Positions 1-5,631 are shown, counted from the stretch's first letter. The stretch: DNA of 5,924 bases from Bacteroidota bacterium (GCA_023436685.1 JAEZIL010000158.1:1-5924), one strand, 5' to 3'. The notes: generated by a model from the sequence alone, not told the origin. Translations and numbers: made by a program.

Positions 1-117
1 CAATTTGGGTGGGGTAACATCTTTTTTACCGCCTTCAGGAGGCACTACATTTGCGCAGCCGGTAGCCATACAAAAAATAATGAATAACAAAAAATACCTG
101 AGCTGCAGATTGACCAT
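1..117 (-). CDS. Lipoprotein N-terminus, probable Ig-like (Big_5) domain family, partial
   Basis: The frame starts at an ATG (117-115) and stays open to the window edge, so only 39 residues are visible and the C-terminus lies outside. The N-terminus is a lipoprotein signal: a hydrophobic stretch (residues 8-19, rich in F, L and I) ends in Ala-Thr-Gly-Cys, with the lipidated cysteine at residue 21. The mature start, Cys-Ala-Asn-Val-Val-Pro-Pro-Glu-Gly-Gly followed by Lys-Lys-Asp and Thr-Pro-Pro, matches from memory the opening of a common Bacteroidota surface lipoprotein family. Those proteins carry a bacterial Ig-like (Big_5/SbsA-type) domain directly after this point. The lipoprotein call is well supported. 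The family call rests on this short motif only. The gene is divergent from the glutathione peroxidase gene and shares its upstream region. Confidence 0.72.
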   Translation of the reverse strand, partial: MVNLQLRYFLLFIIFCMATGCANVVPPEGGKKDVTPPKL

Positions 118-196
118 TTGCGCCCAAAAATAATACAATATAAACAGCAATAGAGCGCTACAAAGTGATATTTATGCGTAGGTTTGCATCTTAACA
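118..196. promoter_or_regulatory. Divergent intergenic region serving both flanking genes
   Basis: These 79 bases separate two divergent start codons and must hold both promoters unless these lie inside the genes. The plus-strand box TAGGTTTG (179-186) matches the Bacteroidota -7 consensus TAnnTTTG exactly. On the minus strand, TATTTTTG (132-125) also matches but lies very close to the ATG at 117. No convincing -33 TTG at the usual spacing of about 19-21 bases was found for either box. Confidence 0.4.
179..186 (+). promoter_or_regulatory. Candidate Bacteroidota -7 promoter box for the glutathione peroxidase gene
   Basis: TAGGTTTG fits TAnnTTTG, the -7 element read by the Bacteroidota primary sigma factor. 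It would place the transcription start near 191-194, only a few bases before the ATG at 197. The mRNA would then be almost leaderless, or translation would begin at the in-frame Met6 codon (212) with a leader of about 20 bases. A matching -33 TTG is not evident, which lowers confidence. Confidence 0.4.
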
Positions 197-754
197 ATGC
201 AAAATATAAGTATGCTATCCACCATATTGTTATTCTTTAATCTTTTTTGGTTTGCAGCACCTGCCGAAGAAGAGGTGGCACGTAGTATATATGACTTTAA
301 AGTGCAGGCTTTGGATGGTAGTACCATTGATTTTGCTGATTTTAAGGGCAAAAAAATCCTGATTGTCAATACCGCATCGAAATGCGGCTATACACCACAG
401 TATGAAGGATTAGAAAAATTATACAGGGAACATAAAGACGACCTGGTTATTGTTGGATTTCCAGCTAATAATTTTCTTTCTCAAGAACCGGCCAGTAACG
501 AAGAGATAGCTGACTTCTGCCAGAAGAACTATGGCGTTAGTTTTCCTATGGCCGCTAAAGTATCGGTAAAGGGTAAGAATAAAGCTACTATTTACCACTG
601 GTTGACTAATAAAAAATACAATAACTACATGGACAGCGAGGTAAAATGGAATTTTCAGAAATATCTCATTAATGAAAAAGGCCAATTGATTGCTGTATTT
701 GACCCCAAAACCAAGCCTGAAAGCGAAGAAATATTAAAAGCTATTAAAAACTAA
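197..754 (+). CDS. Glutathione peroxidase family protein (thiol peroxidase), exported
   Basis: A peroxidase of the GPx family (thioredoxin fold), which reduces hydrogen peroxide and organic hydroperoxides. All four catalytic residues are visible: peroxidatic Cys63 in Asn-Thr-Ala-Ser-Lys-Cys-Gly-Tyr-Thr, Gln96 in Ser-Gln-Glu-Pro, and Trp151-Asn152 in Trp-Asn-Phe. Cys108 lies 45 residues after Cys63, where non-animal 2-Cys GPx proteins carry the resolving cysteine. Thioredoxin or a similar protein is therefore the likely reductant rather than glutathione. The usual Phe-Pro-Cys-Asn-Gln-Phe loop reads Phe-Pro-Ala-Asn-Asn-Phe (88-93). An N-terminal hydrophobic segment (about 7-20) followed by Ala-Pro-Ala (21-23) looks like a Sec signal with cleavage near residue 23, so the enzyme probably works in the periplasm; the signal lacks positive charges at its start. 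The ATG at 197 is the first possible start after an in-frame TAG at 179-181; Met6 (212) is an alternative. The gene is monocistronic and ends in a strong terminator. Confidence 0.93.
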   Translation: MQNISMLSTILLFFNLFWFAAPAEEEVARSIYDFKVQALDGSTIDFADFKGKKILIVNTASKCGYTPQYEGLEKLYREHKDDLVIVGFPANNFLSQEPASNEEIADFCQKNYGVSFPMAAKVSVKGKNKATIYHWLTNKKYNNYMDSEVKWNFQKYLINEKGQLIAVFDPKTKPESEEILKAIKN

Positions 755-790
755 ATAAAAAGCCCCAGTGAATTCCGGGGCTTTTTATTT
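753..790. terminator. Bidirectional intrinsic terminator between convergent genes
   Basis: A perfect 14-bp inverted repeat pairs 753-766 with 777-790 around a 10-base loop (767-776). The stem has a GC core (GCCCC/GGGGC) flanked by A-runs on the left and T-runs on the right. Each strand therefore ends its hairpin in a run of five T. It overlaps the stop codon of the peroxidase gene and lies 20 bases beyond the end of the convergent His-rich gene, so it can serve both. Confidence 0.93.
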
Positions 791-810
791 CCTTAAATGT
801 TAGATAGCTA

Positions 811-1068
811 TCATCGTGGTAAAGGCGGTGCAGGCGGCATAGGAGGTCTTGGTGGGGCGGGCGGATGATGAGGTGCAGGTGGTGTAGGCGGATGGGGCAC
901 TGACACTACTGGTGCCGGAGCATGTCCACGACGAACATGTTTATGGTGTTTATGGTGTTTATGCTTCCCATGCTTGCAATACTTGCTATGCTTATGAGCA
1001 TCGGCATTATACGATACCCCTGCAAACAACGCCATAAATAAAGCTATACTGAAAATTCTACGTTTCAT
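811..1068 (-). CDS. Small secreted histidine- and proline-rich protein, possible metal binder
   Basis: This 85-residue protein belongs to no family I can name. It has a clear Sec signal peptide: Lys-Arg-Arg at residues 2-4, a hydrophobic core (5-18), and Ala-Asp-Ala (22-24) as a likely cleavage site. The mature part has two zones. Residues 25-49 hold ten histidines alternating with lysines, plus the protein's only cysteine (Cys31). Residues 50-85 are a proline-rich tail with Pro-Pro-Ala-Pro-type repeats, three more histidines (59, 67, 68) and 19 prolines. The His zone could bind Ni, Zn, Cu or Co ions, and the tail is probably an extended linker. Both roles are inferred from composition. The clean signal peptide, the flanking terminators and the isolated position support a real gene. 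The G-rich plus strand at 814-900 reflects the proline codons. A weak -7-like match (CAAGTTTA on the plus strand, 1103-1110) lies upstream. Confidence 0.75.
   Translation of the reverse strand: MKRRIFSIALFMALFAGVSYNADAHKHSKYCKHGKHKHHKHHKHVRRGHAPAPVVSVPHPPTPPAPHHPPAPPRPPMPPAPPLPR
940..963. repeat. 9-bp tandem repeat inside the His-rich gene
   Basis: The unit TTTATGGTG occurs twice (940-948 and 949-957) and then partly (958-963, TTTATG). On the coding strand each unit encodes His-His-Lys. The period is a multiple of three, so gain or loss of a unit would lengthen or shorten the His/Lys tract without shifting the frame. Confidence 0.8.
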
Positions 1069-1135
1069 ATTTTATTGTTTTGGTCTAACAGATAAAAGTT
1101 TGCAAGTTTATTGCCAAAGAAGGTCAATAAAAGTT

Positions 1136-1169
1136 AAAAACAAATAGCACCCTATATAGAGTGCTATTT
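1136..1169 (-). terminator. Intrinsic terminator after the biotin carboxylase gene
   Basis: AAATAGCAC (1142-1150) pairs perfectly with GTGCTATTT (1161-1169). Two further pairs (1152-1153 with 1158-1159) close inside, past one C-A mismatch, around an ATAT loop. Read on the minus strand the hairpin is followed by G and then five T (1140-1136). It begins 22 bases after the biotin carboxylase stop codon and has no T-run on the plus side, so it serves the minus strand. It also implies that the His-rich gene downstream has its own promoter between about 1069 and 1135. Confidence 0.75.
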
Positions 1170-1190
1170 ATCACAGATTTATAAGACTGG

Positions 1191-2678
1191 TTAAGACAAT
1201 TTTCTTTTTAACTTCCAATTGGTAGTGCCATTACTTGTAGAATTAATTACACTTTTTTGCCTTTTATTTTTTTGCCATACTTCTGCACTTAGCAAAGCCG
1301 CTACTTCTGAAGCAATGGTATCCTCCTGCAAAAGGTATTCGGGCTTGAAATGTTTTTCAATAAATTTAGTATCGAAGTTGCCTGTACGGAAAGGTTCGGT
1401 ACGAACTGCCCATTTACCGAAACCAAGGGTTGTTTGTATACCTTGAATATAATATTCATCAATAGCACGGCAAAGACGCTCAATAGCTTCGTTGCGCGTG
1501 GGTGCATGCACTACAAGCTTTGCAATCATAGGATCGTAAAATATAGGGATATCCATACCTTGCTCATAGCCATCATCAACACGCACACCAGGCCCCTTAG
1601 GAGGTTGGTACATTTGCAGAGTTCCTGTATCGGGAAGAAAATTATTGAAAGGGTCTTCAGCACATACACGCAATTCTATTGAATGCCCATTGATATTAAT
1701 ATCATCCTGCGTAAATGATAGCTTATTGCCTCGAGCCACATTAATTTGTTCTTTAACCAAGTCTATACCCGTTATCATTTCTGTAACGCAATGCTCCACT
1801 TGCAGCCGTGTATTCATCTCCAGGAAATAGAAATTAAGGTTTTCATCAACCAAAAATTCTACTGTACCTGCTCCATAATATTTGCACGAGCGTGCCACAG
1901 CTATAGCGCATTCGCCCATAGCCTTTCTTATATCGGGCGTCAGGCAGCTTGATGGTGCCTCTTCTATTAGTTTTTGATGGCGACGCTGTATAGAACATTC
2001 ACGCTCGAACAGGTAAACATAATTACCATGTTGGTCGCCCATAAGTTGTATTTCGATATGGCGGGGAGCGCCTACATATTTTTCAATAAAAACATCATCA
2101 TTACTAAAAGCGCTTAAGGCTTCGCTCTTAGCCATTTGCATTTGCTGCTCTAACTCTGCTTCGTTTTCTACTACACGCATACCTTTACCACCACCACCTG
2201 CAGACGCCTTAATGAGTATAGGATAACCAATACGGTTAGCAATTTGATGGGCTTCGGCTACGCTTTGTATAGGATCTTCAGTGCCGGGAACCATTGGTAC
2301 ATTAAATTTCTTAGCAGCCTGTTTAGCGGCTATTTTGCTACCCATTGTTTCGATAGAAGACGCTGAGGGCCCAATAAAAATAAGGCCCGCATCGGATACG
2401 GCCTTTGAGAACAAAGCATTTTCACTCAAAAATCCATAACCGGGGTGAATGGCATCAGCTCCGGTTTTCTTCGCTACTTCAATTAGCTTATCGGAGCGAA
2501 GATAGGATTGCGCAGAAGGTGCAGGCCCAATACATACGGCTTCATCTGCATAACGTACAAAGGGCATATTTCTATCTGCTTCAGAATAGACTGCAACTGT
2601 TTTTATGCCCATTTCTTTTGCTGTGCGCATAACACGCAATGCAATTTCGCCACGATTGGCAACTAAGATCTTTTGCAT
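1191..2678 (-). CDS. accC: Biotin carboxylase subunit of an acyl-CoA carboxylase (acetyl- or propionyl-CoA)
   Basis: Cytoplasmic ATP-grasp enzyme that uses ATP and bicarbonate to carboxylate the biotin of a carrier protein. The carboxyl group then goes to acetyl-CoA (malonyl-CoA for fatty acids) or propionyl-CoA. The 495 residues hold the N-terminal domain (Lys-Ile-Leu-Val-Ala-Asn-Arg-Gly-Glu-Ile, residues 3-12), the ATP-grasp domain and the C-terminal biotin carboxylase domain. Visible key residues, by alignment to E. coli AccC: Lys115, Lys157, the glycine loop 161-167, His207, Glu209, Lys236, Glu274, Glu287, Arg291, Gln293, Glu295 and Arg337. E. coli AccC has 449 residues; here about 45 extra ones (from about 455) form a Ser/Asn/Lys-rich, basic tail with no Met-Lys-Met biotin site. 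Biotin carrier and carboxyltransferase genes are not next to it, so the substrate cannot be settled; Bacteroidota propionyl-CoA carboxylase subunits also have this shape. It follows the DUF983 gene by 38 bases and ends before a terminator. Confidence 0.93.
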   Translation of the reverse strand: MQKILVANRGEIALRVMRTAKEMGIKTVAVYSEADRNMPFVRYADEAVCIGPAPSAQSYLRSDKLIEVAKKTGADAIHPGYGFLSENALFSKAVSDAGLIFIGPSASSIETMGSKIAAKQAAKKFNVPMVPGTEDPIQSVAEAHQIANRIGYPILIKASAGGGGKGMRVVENEAELEQQMQMAKSEALSAFSNDDVFIEKYVGAPRHIEIQLMGDQHGNYVYLFERECSIQRRHQKLIEEAPSSCLTPDIRKAMGECAIAVARSCKYYGAGTVEFLVDENLNFYFLEMNTRLQVEHCVTEMITGIDLVKEQINVARGNKLSFTQDDININGHSIELRVCAEDPFNNFLPDTGTLQMYQPPKGPGVRVDDGYEQGMDIPIFYDPMIAKLVVHAPTRNEAIERLCRAIDEYYIQGIQTTLGFGKWAVRTEPFRTGNFDTKFIEKHFKPEYLLQEDTIASEVAALLSAEVWQKNKRQKSVINSTSNGTTNWKLKRKLS

Positions 2679-2716
2679 GCTGCTAATATAGTGATTAGTT
2701 AAGCTTTTGTAGATAA

Positions 2717-3127
2717 TTACTGTTCAGAGCGCATTACTGTGCCCTTGCCATATTTTACAAACATATACAAGTATAAAACCCTGGAGATGCGCATGAGCCA
2801 AGGCTGTAGTAATAATGCAATTGCTATAGAAGAGCCTAAAGCGTAAAAAATGCTATTATCTTTATAAGACAGGCCTATAAATATCCAATAAGCAGCAAAA
2901 CACATACCTAATAAGCCAACTGTAAGTGCATAGCTCACATAGCCCGTACCATAGTAAAACCCTACTTCAATTTCCATTTTTTGGCCGCATACTGAACAGC
3001 GCTCCGGCATTTCGAGCAAACGCCCTAAAGGGAAAACAGATGGATTAGTAAACATATTGCCTTTACGGCAATTAGGGCATTTCATCTTTAGTATGCTAGG
3101 TATCAAAGCCGGTTTCTCAGAGGACAT
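2717..3127 (-). CDS. DUF983 family zinc-ribbon membrane protein
   Basis: The function of the family is unknown. Numbered from the ATG at 3127, this 136-residue protein has two CxxC pairs, Cys17/Cys20 (Cys-Pro-Asn-Cys-Arg-Lys-Gly) and Cys44/Cys47 (Cys-Ser-Val-Cys-Gly), which should form a zinc ribbon. A Gly-Phe-Tyr-Tyr-Gly-Thr-Gly-Tyr-Val-Ser-Tyr stretch (56-66) leads into two hydrophobic segments, about 60-85 and 92-112, then a basic, aromatic C-terminal part. This layout (short cytosolic zinc ribbon, then two membrane helices) is that of DUF983. The frame is open six codons further upstream to a TTG (3145-3143), but that TTG lies inside a TATCTTTG promoter box, so the ATG is preferred. It lies 67 bases after uvrC and 38 bases before accC; those neighbours give no functional clue. 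Confidence 0.88.
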   Translation of the reverse strand: MSSEKPALIPSILKMKCPNCRKGNMFTNPSVFPLGRLLEMPERCSVCGQKMEIEVGFYYGTGYVSYALTVGLLGMCFAAYWIFIGLSYKDNSIFYALGSSIAIALLLQPWLMRISRVLYLYMFVKYGKGTVMRSEQ

Positions 3128-3142
3128 GCTTGTAAATTTCCG

Positions 3143-3150
3143 CAAAGATA
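3143..3150 (-). promoter_or_regulatory. Candidate Bacteroidota -7 promoter box for the DUF983 gene
   Basis: On the minus strand 3150-3143 reads TATCTTTG, an exact match to TAnnTTTG. Transcription would start near 3136, about nine bases before the ATG at 3127. No TTG at the expected -33 distance is present, so the call rests on the -7 element and its position. If real, DUF983 and probably accC can be transcribed separately from uvrC. Confidence 0.45.
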
Positions 3151-3173
3151 CGACTGTAATATTGTATTAGCGA

Positions 3174-3189
3174 GCTGATAGGTATCAGC
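3174..3189. repeat. Short inverted repeat between uvrC and the DUF983 gene
   Basis: GCTGATA (3174-3180) and TATCAGC (3183-3189) are perfect inverted copies with two bases between them. As a hairpin, five to six pairs could form with a tight loop. It lies just after the uvrC stop codon but is not followed by a T-run on the minus strand. It could be a weak transcription end, an mRNA 3' stabiliser or a protein-binding dyad. Confidence 0.45.
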
Positions 3190-3194
3190 ATTAG

Positions 3195-5033
3195 TTATAG
3201 GTCAACATCGAGCGCGGTAGCGTCGCCCTCGTGAGCATGAAAATACGCCCAAATAACCCGTGCTTTAGAGATCCCTACTATTTTCGTCAGTTCGCGCTCG
3301 GTAAGTGTTTTAATATTTTTAACGGAGCGGAAAGCCTGCAAAAGATCTGTTGCCGTCTTTTCTCCAATGCCCGGTATAGCTTCCAATTCATTTTTAAAGG
3401 TACCCTTACTACGGGTTTGCCTATGAAAGGTTATACCAAACCGGTGAACTTCGTCTCGTATATAACGTATTAACAAATGCACAGGGTTATCGTACGGTAA
3501 TTGTAAGGGTTCCCTGTCTCCAGGGAAAAAGATAGACTCTTCTCGCTTGGCTAGCCCCACAATGGTCATCTTCCCTGTGAGGCCTAACTTATCAATACTT
3601 TCCAAGGCTGCACTCAATTGGCCTTTACCGCCATCTATAATTACTAATTGCGGAAGTGATATTCCCTCTTCTTTCAATCTTTTATAACGCCGGTAAACAA
3701 CCTCGGCCATTGACGCAAAGTCGTTGATACCTTCAACAGTTTTTACATGATAATGCCTGTAATCTTTCTTAGAAGGTTGCCCATTCTTAAAGCACACCAT
3801 TGCCGACACAGGATATGAGCCCTGGAAATTTGAATTATCAAAACACTCAATATGTGTTGGTAAATCACGTAAATGAAGAGCTTCCTGCATTTGTTCAAGA
3901 ACCTTGATACTATTTTGCTTTGTTTCCTGACTAAGAAGTAATGTATCCTTCTTGCGCACTTCATCCCGAAAAATCTCAGCATTTTTATAACTCATTTCGA
4001 GCAACTTCTTTTTATCGCCAGCTTTTGGAACCGTAATCCTCAACATTGGGTCAGTAACCTGTACAGTGAAAGGCACAATAACTTCATTGGCATTACTATG
4101 AAATGTCTCTCTCAATCTATCAAGCGCTATGGATAGAATATTTTCATCTTCCTCATCTACTTTTATCTCTACCTGTATTGTTTTTGCATATATAACACTA
4201 CCTTCAGATATCATCATATAGTTTACAAAAGCCTGCTCTTCATGCCTTATTAGTGTGGCCACATCTACATTGCCTATGTGCCGGTTCACCACCGTAGATT
4301 TGCTTTGATAGCTTTGTAATGCCTCTATTTTTTGACGATATATTTCAGCCTTCTCAAATTTCATTTCTGCTGCATATCCCAACATTTCATCCTTCAGGTA
4401 TTTAATTACCTCGCCGGTGTTGCCTTTCATAATATGCCTCACCTGTTGCAATTTCTCACTATAGCCCCCTTCCGTCTGCAAGCCTTCGCATGGGCCCATA
4501 CAGTTCCCAAGATGATATTCAAGGCAAACCTTAAATTTGCCTTTAGCAATGTTTTGAGGACTTAAATTAAGATTGCAAGTGCGCAAAGGAATGTTTTGCT
4601 TTACCAAGGCCAGCAGTTCTTTAACCCGCCATACACCTGTAAATGGGCCCAAATACTCTGAACCATCACGTATAAGCCTACGAGTAAGAAATACCCTTGG
4701 GAAAGGCTCCTTCTTTATAACAATATACGGGTAGGTTTTATCGTCCTTTAGTTCGATGTTATACTTTGGCTGATAGTGTTTAATAAGAGAATTCTCTAAC
4801 AAAAACGCATCATGCTCCGTATTGGTAACAGTATATTCTATAGTGCTAATTAAGGTAACAAGCCGACGGGTTTTGAAGTTGTCTACAGTCTTGTTAAAAT
4901 AGGAACTAACTCTTTTTCTCAGGTCTTTTGCCTTGCCTACATACAAAAGTTCATTCTGTGTGTCGTAATATTTATAACATCCTGGTTGATGAGGGATGGT
5001 AGTGGCTATTTTACTAAACTCTTCACGGGTCAT
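3195..5033 (-). CDS. uvrC: Excinuclease ABC subunit C (UvrC), nucleotide excision repair
   Basis: UvrC makes the two incisions on either side of a DNA lesion held by UvrB. The 612 residues cover the whole family. The N-terminal GIY-YIG nuclease (about 15-90, 3' incision) has Tyr20, Tyr31, Arg41 and Glu80. A four-cysteine cluster follows (Cys153, Cys170, Cys178, Cys182), at the place where E. coli UvrC binds a 4Fe-4S cluster. The UVR domain that contacts UvrB lies at about 205-240. The RNase H-like nuclease (5' incision) has Asp399 in Cys-Phe-Asp-Asn-Ser, Asp467 in Ile-Asp-Gly-Gly-Lys-Gly-Gln, and His530 in Asp-Glu-Val-His-Arg-Phe. The C-terminal tandem helix-hairpin-helix DNA-binding region spans about 548-600, with Ile-Pro-Gly-Ile-Gly (553-557) and Ile-Val-Gly-Ile-Ser (585-589). 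An in-frame TAA directly precedes the ATG, so the start is certain. The upstream lipoprotein gene ends 19 bases before it, which suggests cotranscription. No SOS-type operator was recognised. Confidence 0.98.
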   Translation of the reverse strand: MTREEFSKIATTIPHQPGCYKYYDTQNELLYVGKAKDLRKRVSSYFNKTVDNFKTRRLVTLISTIEYTVTNTEHDAFLLENSLIKHYQPKYNIELKDDKTYPYIVIKKEPFPRVFLTRRLIRDGSEYLGPFTGVWRVKELLALVKQNIPLRTCNLNLSPQNIAKGKFKVCLEYHLGNCMGPCEGLQTEGGYSEKLQQVRHIMKGNTGEVIKYLKDEMLGYAAEMKFEKAEIYRQKIEALQSYQSKSTVVNRHIGNVDVATLIRHEEQAFVNYMMISEGSVIYAKTIQVEIKVDEEDENILSIALDRLRETFHSNANEVIVPFTVQVTDPMLRITVPKAGDKKKLLEMSYKNAEIFRDEVRKKDTLLLSQETKQNSIKVLEQMQEALHLRDLPTHIECFDNSNFQGSYPVSAMVCFKNGQPSKKDYRHYHVKTVEGINDFASMAEVVYRRYKRLKEEGISLPQLVIIDGGKGQLSAALESIDKLGLTGKMTIVGLAKREESIFFPGDREPLQLPYDNPVHLLIRYIRDEVHRFGITFHRQTRSKGTFKNELEAIPGIGEKTATDLLQAFRSVKNIKTLTERELTKIVGISKARVIWAYFHAHEGDATALDVDL

Positions 5034-5052
5034 TTACTCAACATCATGATTT

Positions 5053-5631
5053 TTACAAAAATCGGTATTCTATTCTTAACTCTTTAACTGTATTTGGTGC
5101 AGTTTTCTCATATTCCTGTATGCTGATAACTTTTACAGGCATATAGAACAGCTTTTGCGTTTTGCTGCTCCATTGGCCTTGTTTTTGAGTTTCTATATAT
5201 ATTGACCTGATCTTATTATTTACATTATCGGCTGATATCTGGAGCTTTCGAGTAAATAATTTGGGATCATTGGCCTCGTAAAAAAAATTATGGGTCATGG
5301 TTGCATCATCCGCAAATTTTGAAAAATCATACTTGCCTAAAAACTTTTTATCACTAATATCTGTTTCAAAAAAGACTTTAAAAATAGGTGCCCAATCCAA
5401 ATCGTAAGCAGAAACCATTGCGCTATCGACCTTGCCATTCAGGTAAACTATTTTCTGAAGTCCGTAAGGCTGGCCATGATACAAGCTCCATTGATCGGCA
5501 ATAAACTGCTTAATGGAAAAATAAGTACCCTTTTCTGCCAGCTCCTCAACCGCTTTGTCATTCTGCTTCGGTTTACAAGAAACTAAAATAAAAACAAGCA
5601 TTACTGTAAGCCAGTAACCGTATTTGTACAT
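5053..5631 (-). CDS. Lipoprotein of unknown function
   Basis: I do not recognise a family. The N-terminus is a lipoprotein signal: a hydrophobic stretch (about 7-18, with Leu-Thr-Val-Met-Leu-Val) ends in the lipobox Leu16-Val17-Ser18-Cys19, followed by Lys-Pro-Lys. The mature protein has about 174 residues and is mixed and moderately charged. It has many aromatic residues (for example Phe-Phe-Tyr around 116-118) and ends in Glu-Tyr-Arg-Phe-Leu. A Leu-Asn-Gly-Lys-Val-Asp motif lies near residues 64-69. The spacing of polar and hydrophobic residues suggests a small beta-rich fold facing the periplasm, but this is only an impression. The gene lies 19 bases upstream of uvrC and 46 bases after the YqgE-family gene, all on one strand. 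Cotranscription with uvrC is likely; a shared function is not implied. Confidence 0.85.
   Translation of the reverse strand: MYKYGYWLTVMLVFILVSCKPKQNDKAVEELAEKGTYFSIKQFIADQWSLYHGQPYGLQKIVYLNGKVDSAMVSAYDLDWAPIFKVFFETDISDKKFLGKYDFSKFADDATMTHNFFYEANDPKLFTRKLQISADNVNNKIRSIYIETQKQGQWSSKTQKLFYMPVKVISIQEYEKTAPNTVKELRIEYRFL

Noticed and set aside
125..132. TATTTTTG on the minus strand as a promoter box for the left-edge lipoprotein gene
   Set aside because: It matches TAnnTTTG but sits in a T-rich run only eight bases before the start codon, and the nearest upstream TTG has a spacer of 15 bases, shorter than usual. It is kept only as a remark in the intergenic entry.
172..369. Minus-strand frame opposite the start of the peroxidase gene
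   Set aside because: It covers the signal peptide and the active-site region of a conserved gene on the other strand and shows no domain of its own.
940..963. Tandem repeat as a CRISPR or regulatory iteron array
   Set aside because: The 9-bp units have no spacers, lie inside a coding region and are explained by His-His-Lys codons.
1103..1110. TAAACTTG on the minus strand as the promoter of the His-rich gene
   Set aside because: It differs by one base from the -7 consensus and lacks a well-spaced -33 TTG. It is possible but not strong enough for its own feature.
1069..1190. Possible small gene or RNA between the His-rich gene and the biotin carboxylase gene
   Set aside because: The region holds the terminator at 1136-1169 and AT-rich sequence. 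No open frame with a plausible start, and no other stable fold, was seen.
1219..1952. Several plus-strand open frames antisense to the biotin carboxylase gene
   Set aside because: They overlap one another in different frames, have no recognisable domains, and oppose a strongly conserved enzyme gene. They are shadows of its codon usage.
3174..3189. Inverted repeat after uvrC as an intrinsic terminator
   Set aside because: The stem is short, the loop is tight, and no T-run follows on the minus strand. It is listed as a repeat only.
3743..3982. A second minus-strand frame inside uvrC and plus-strand frames opposite it (3231-3473, 4332-4565)
   Set aside because: uvrC is intact with all its domains through this region, and the alternative products are low-complexity, cysteine- and aromatic-rich strings without motifs.
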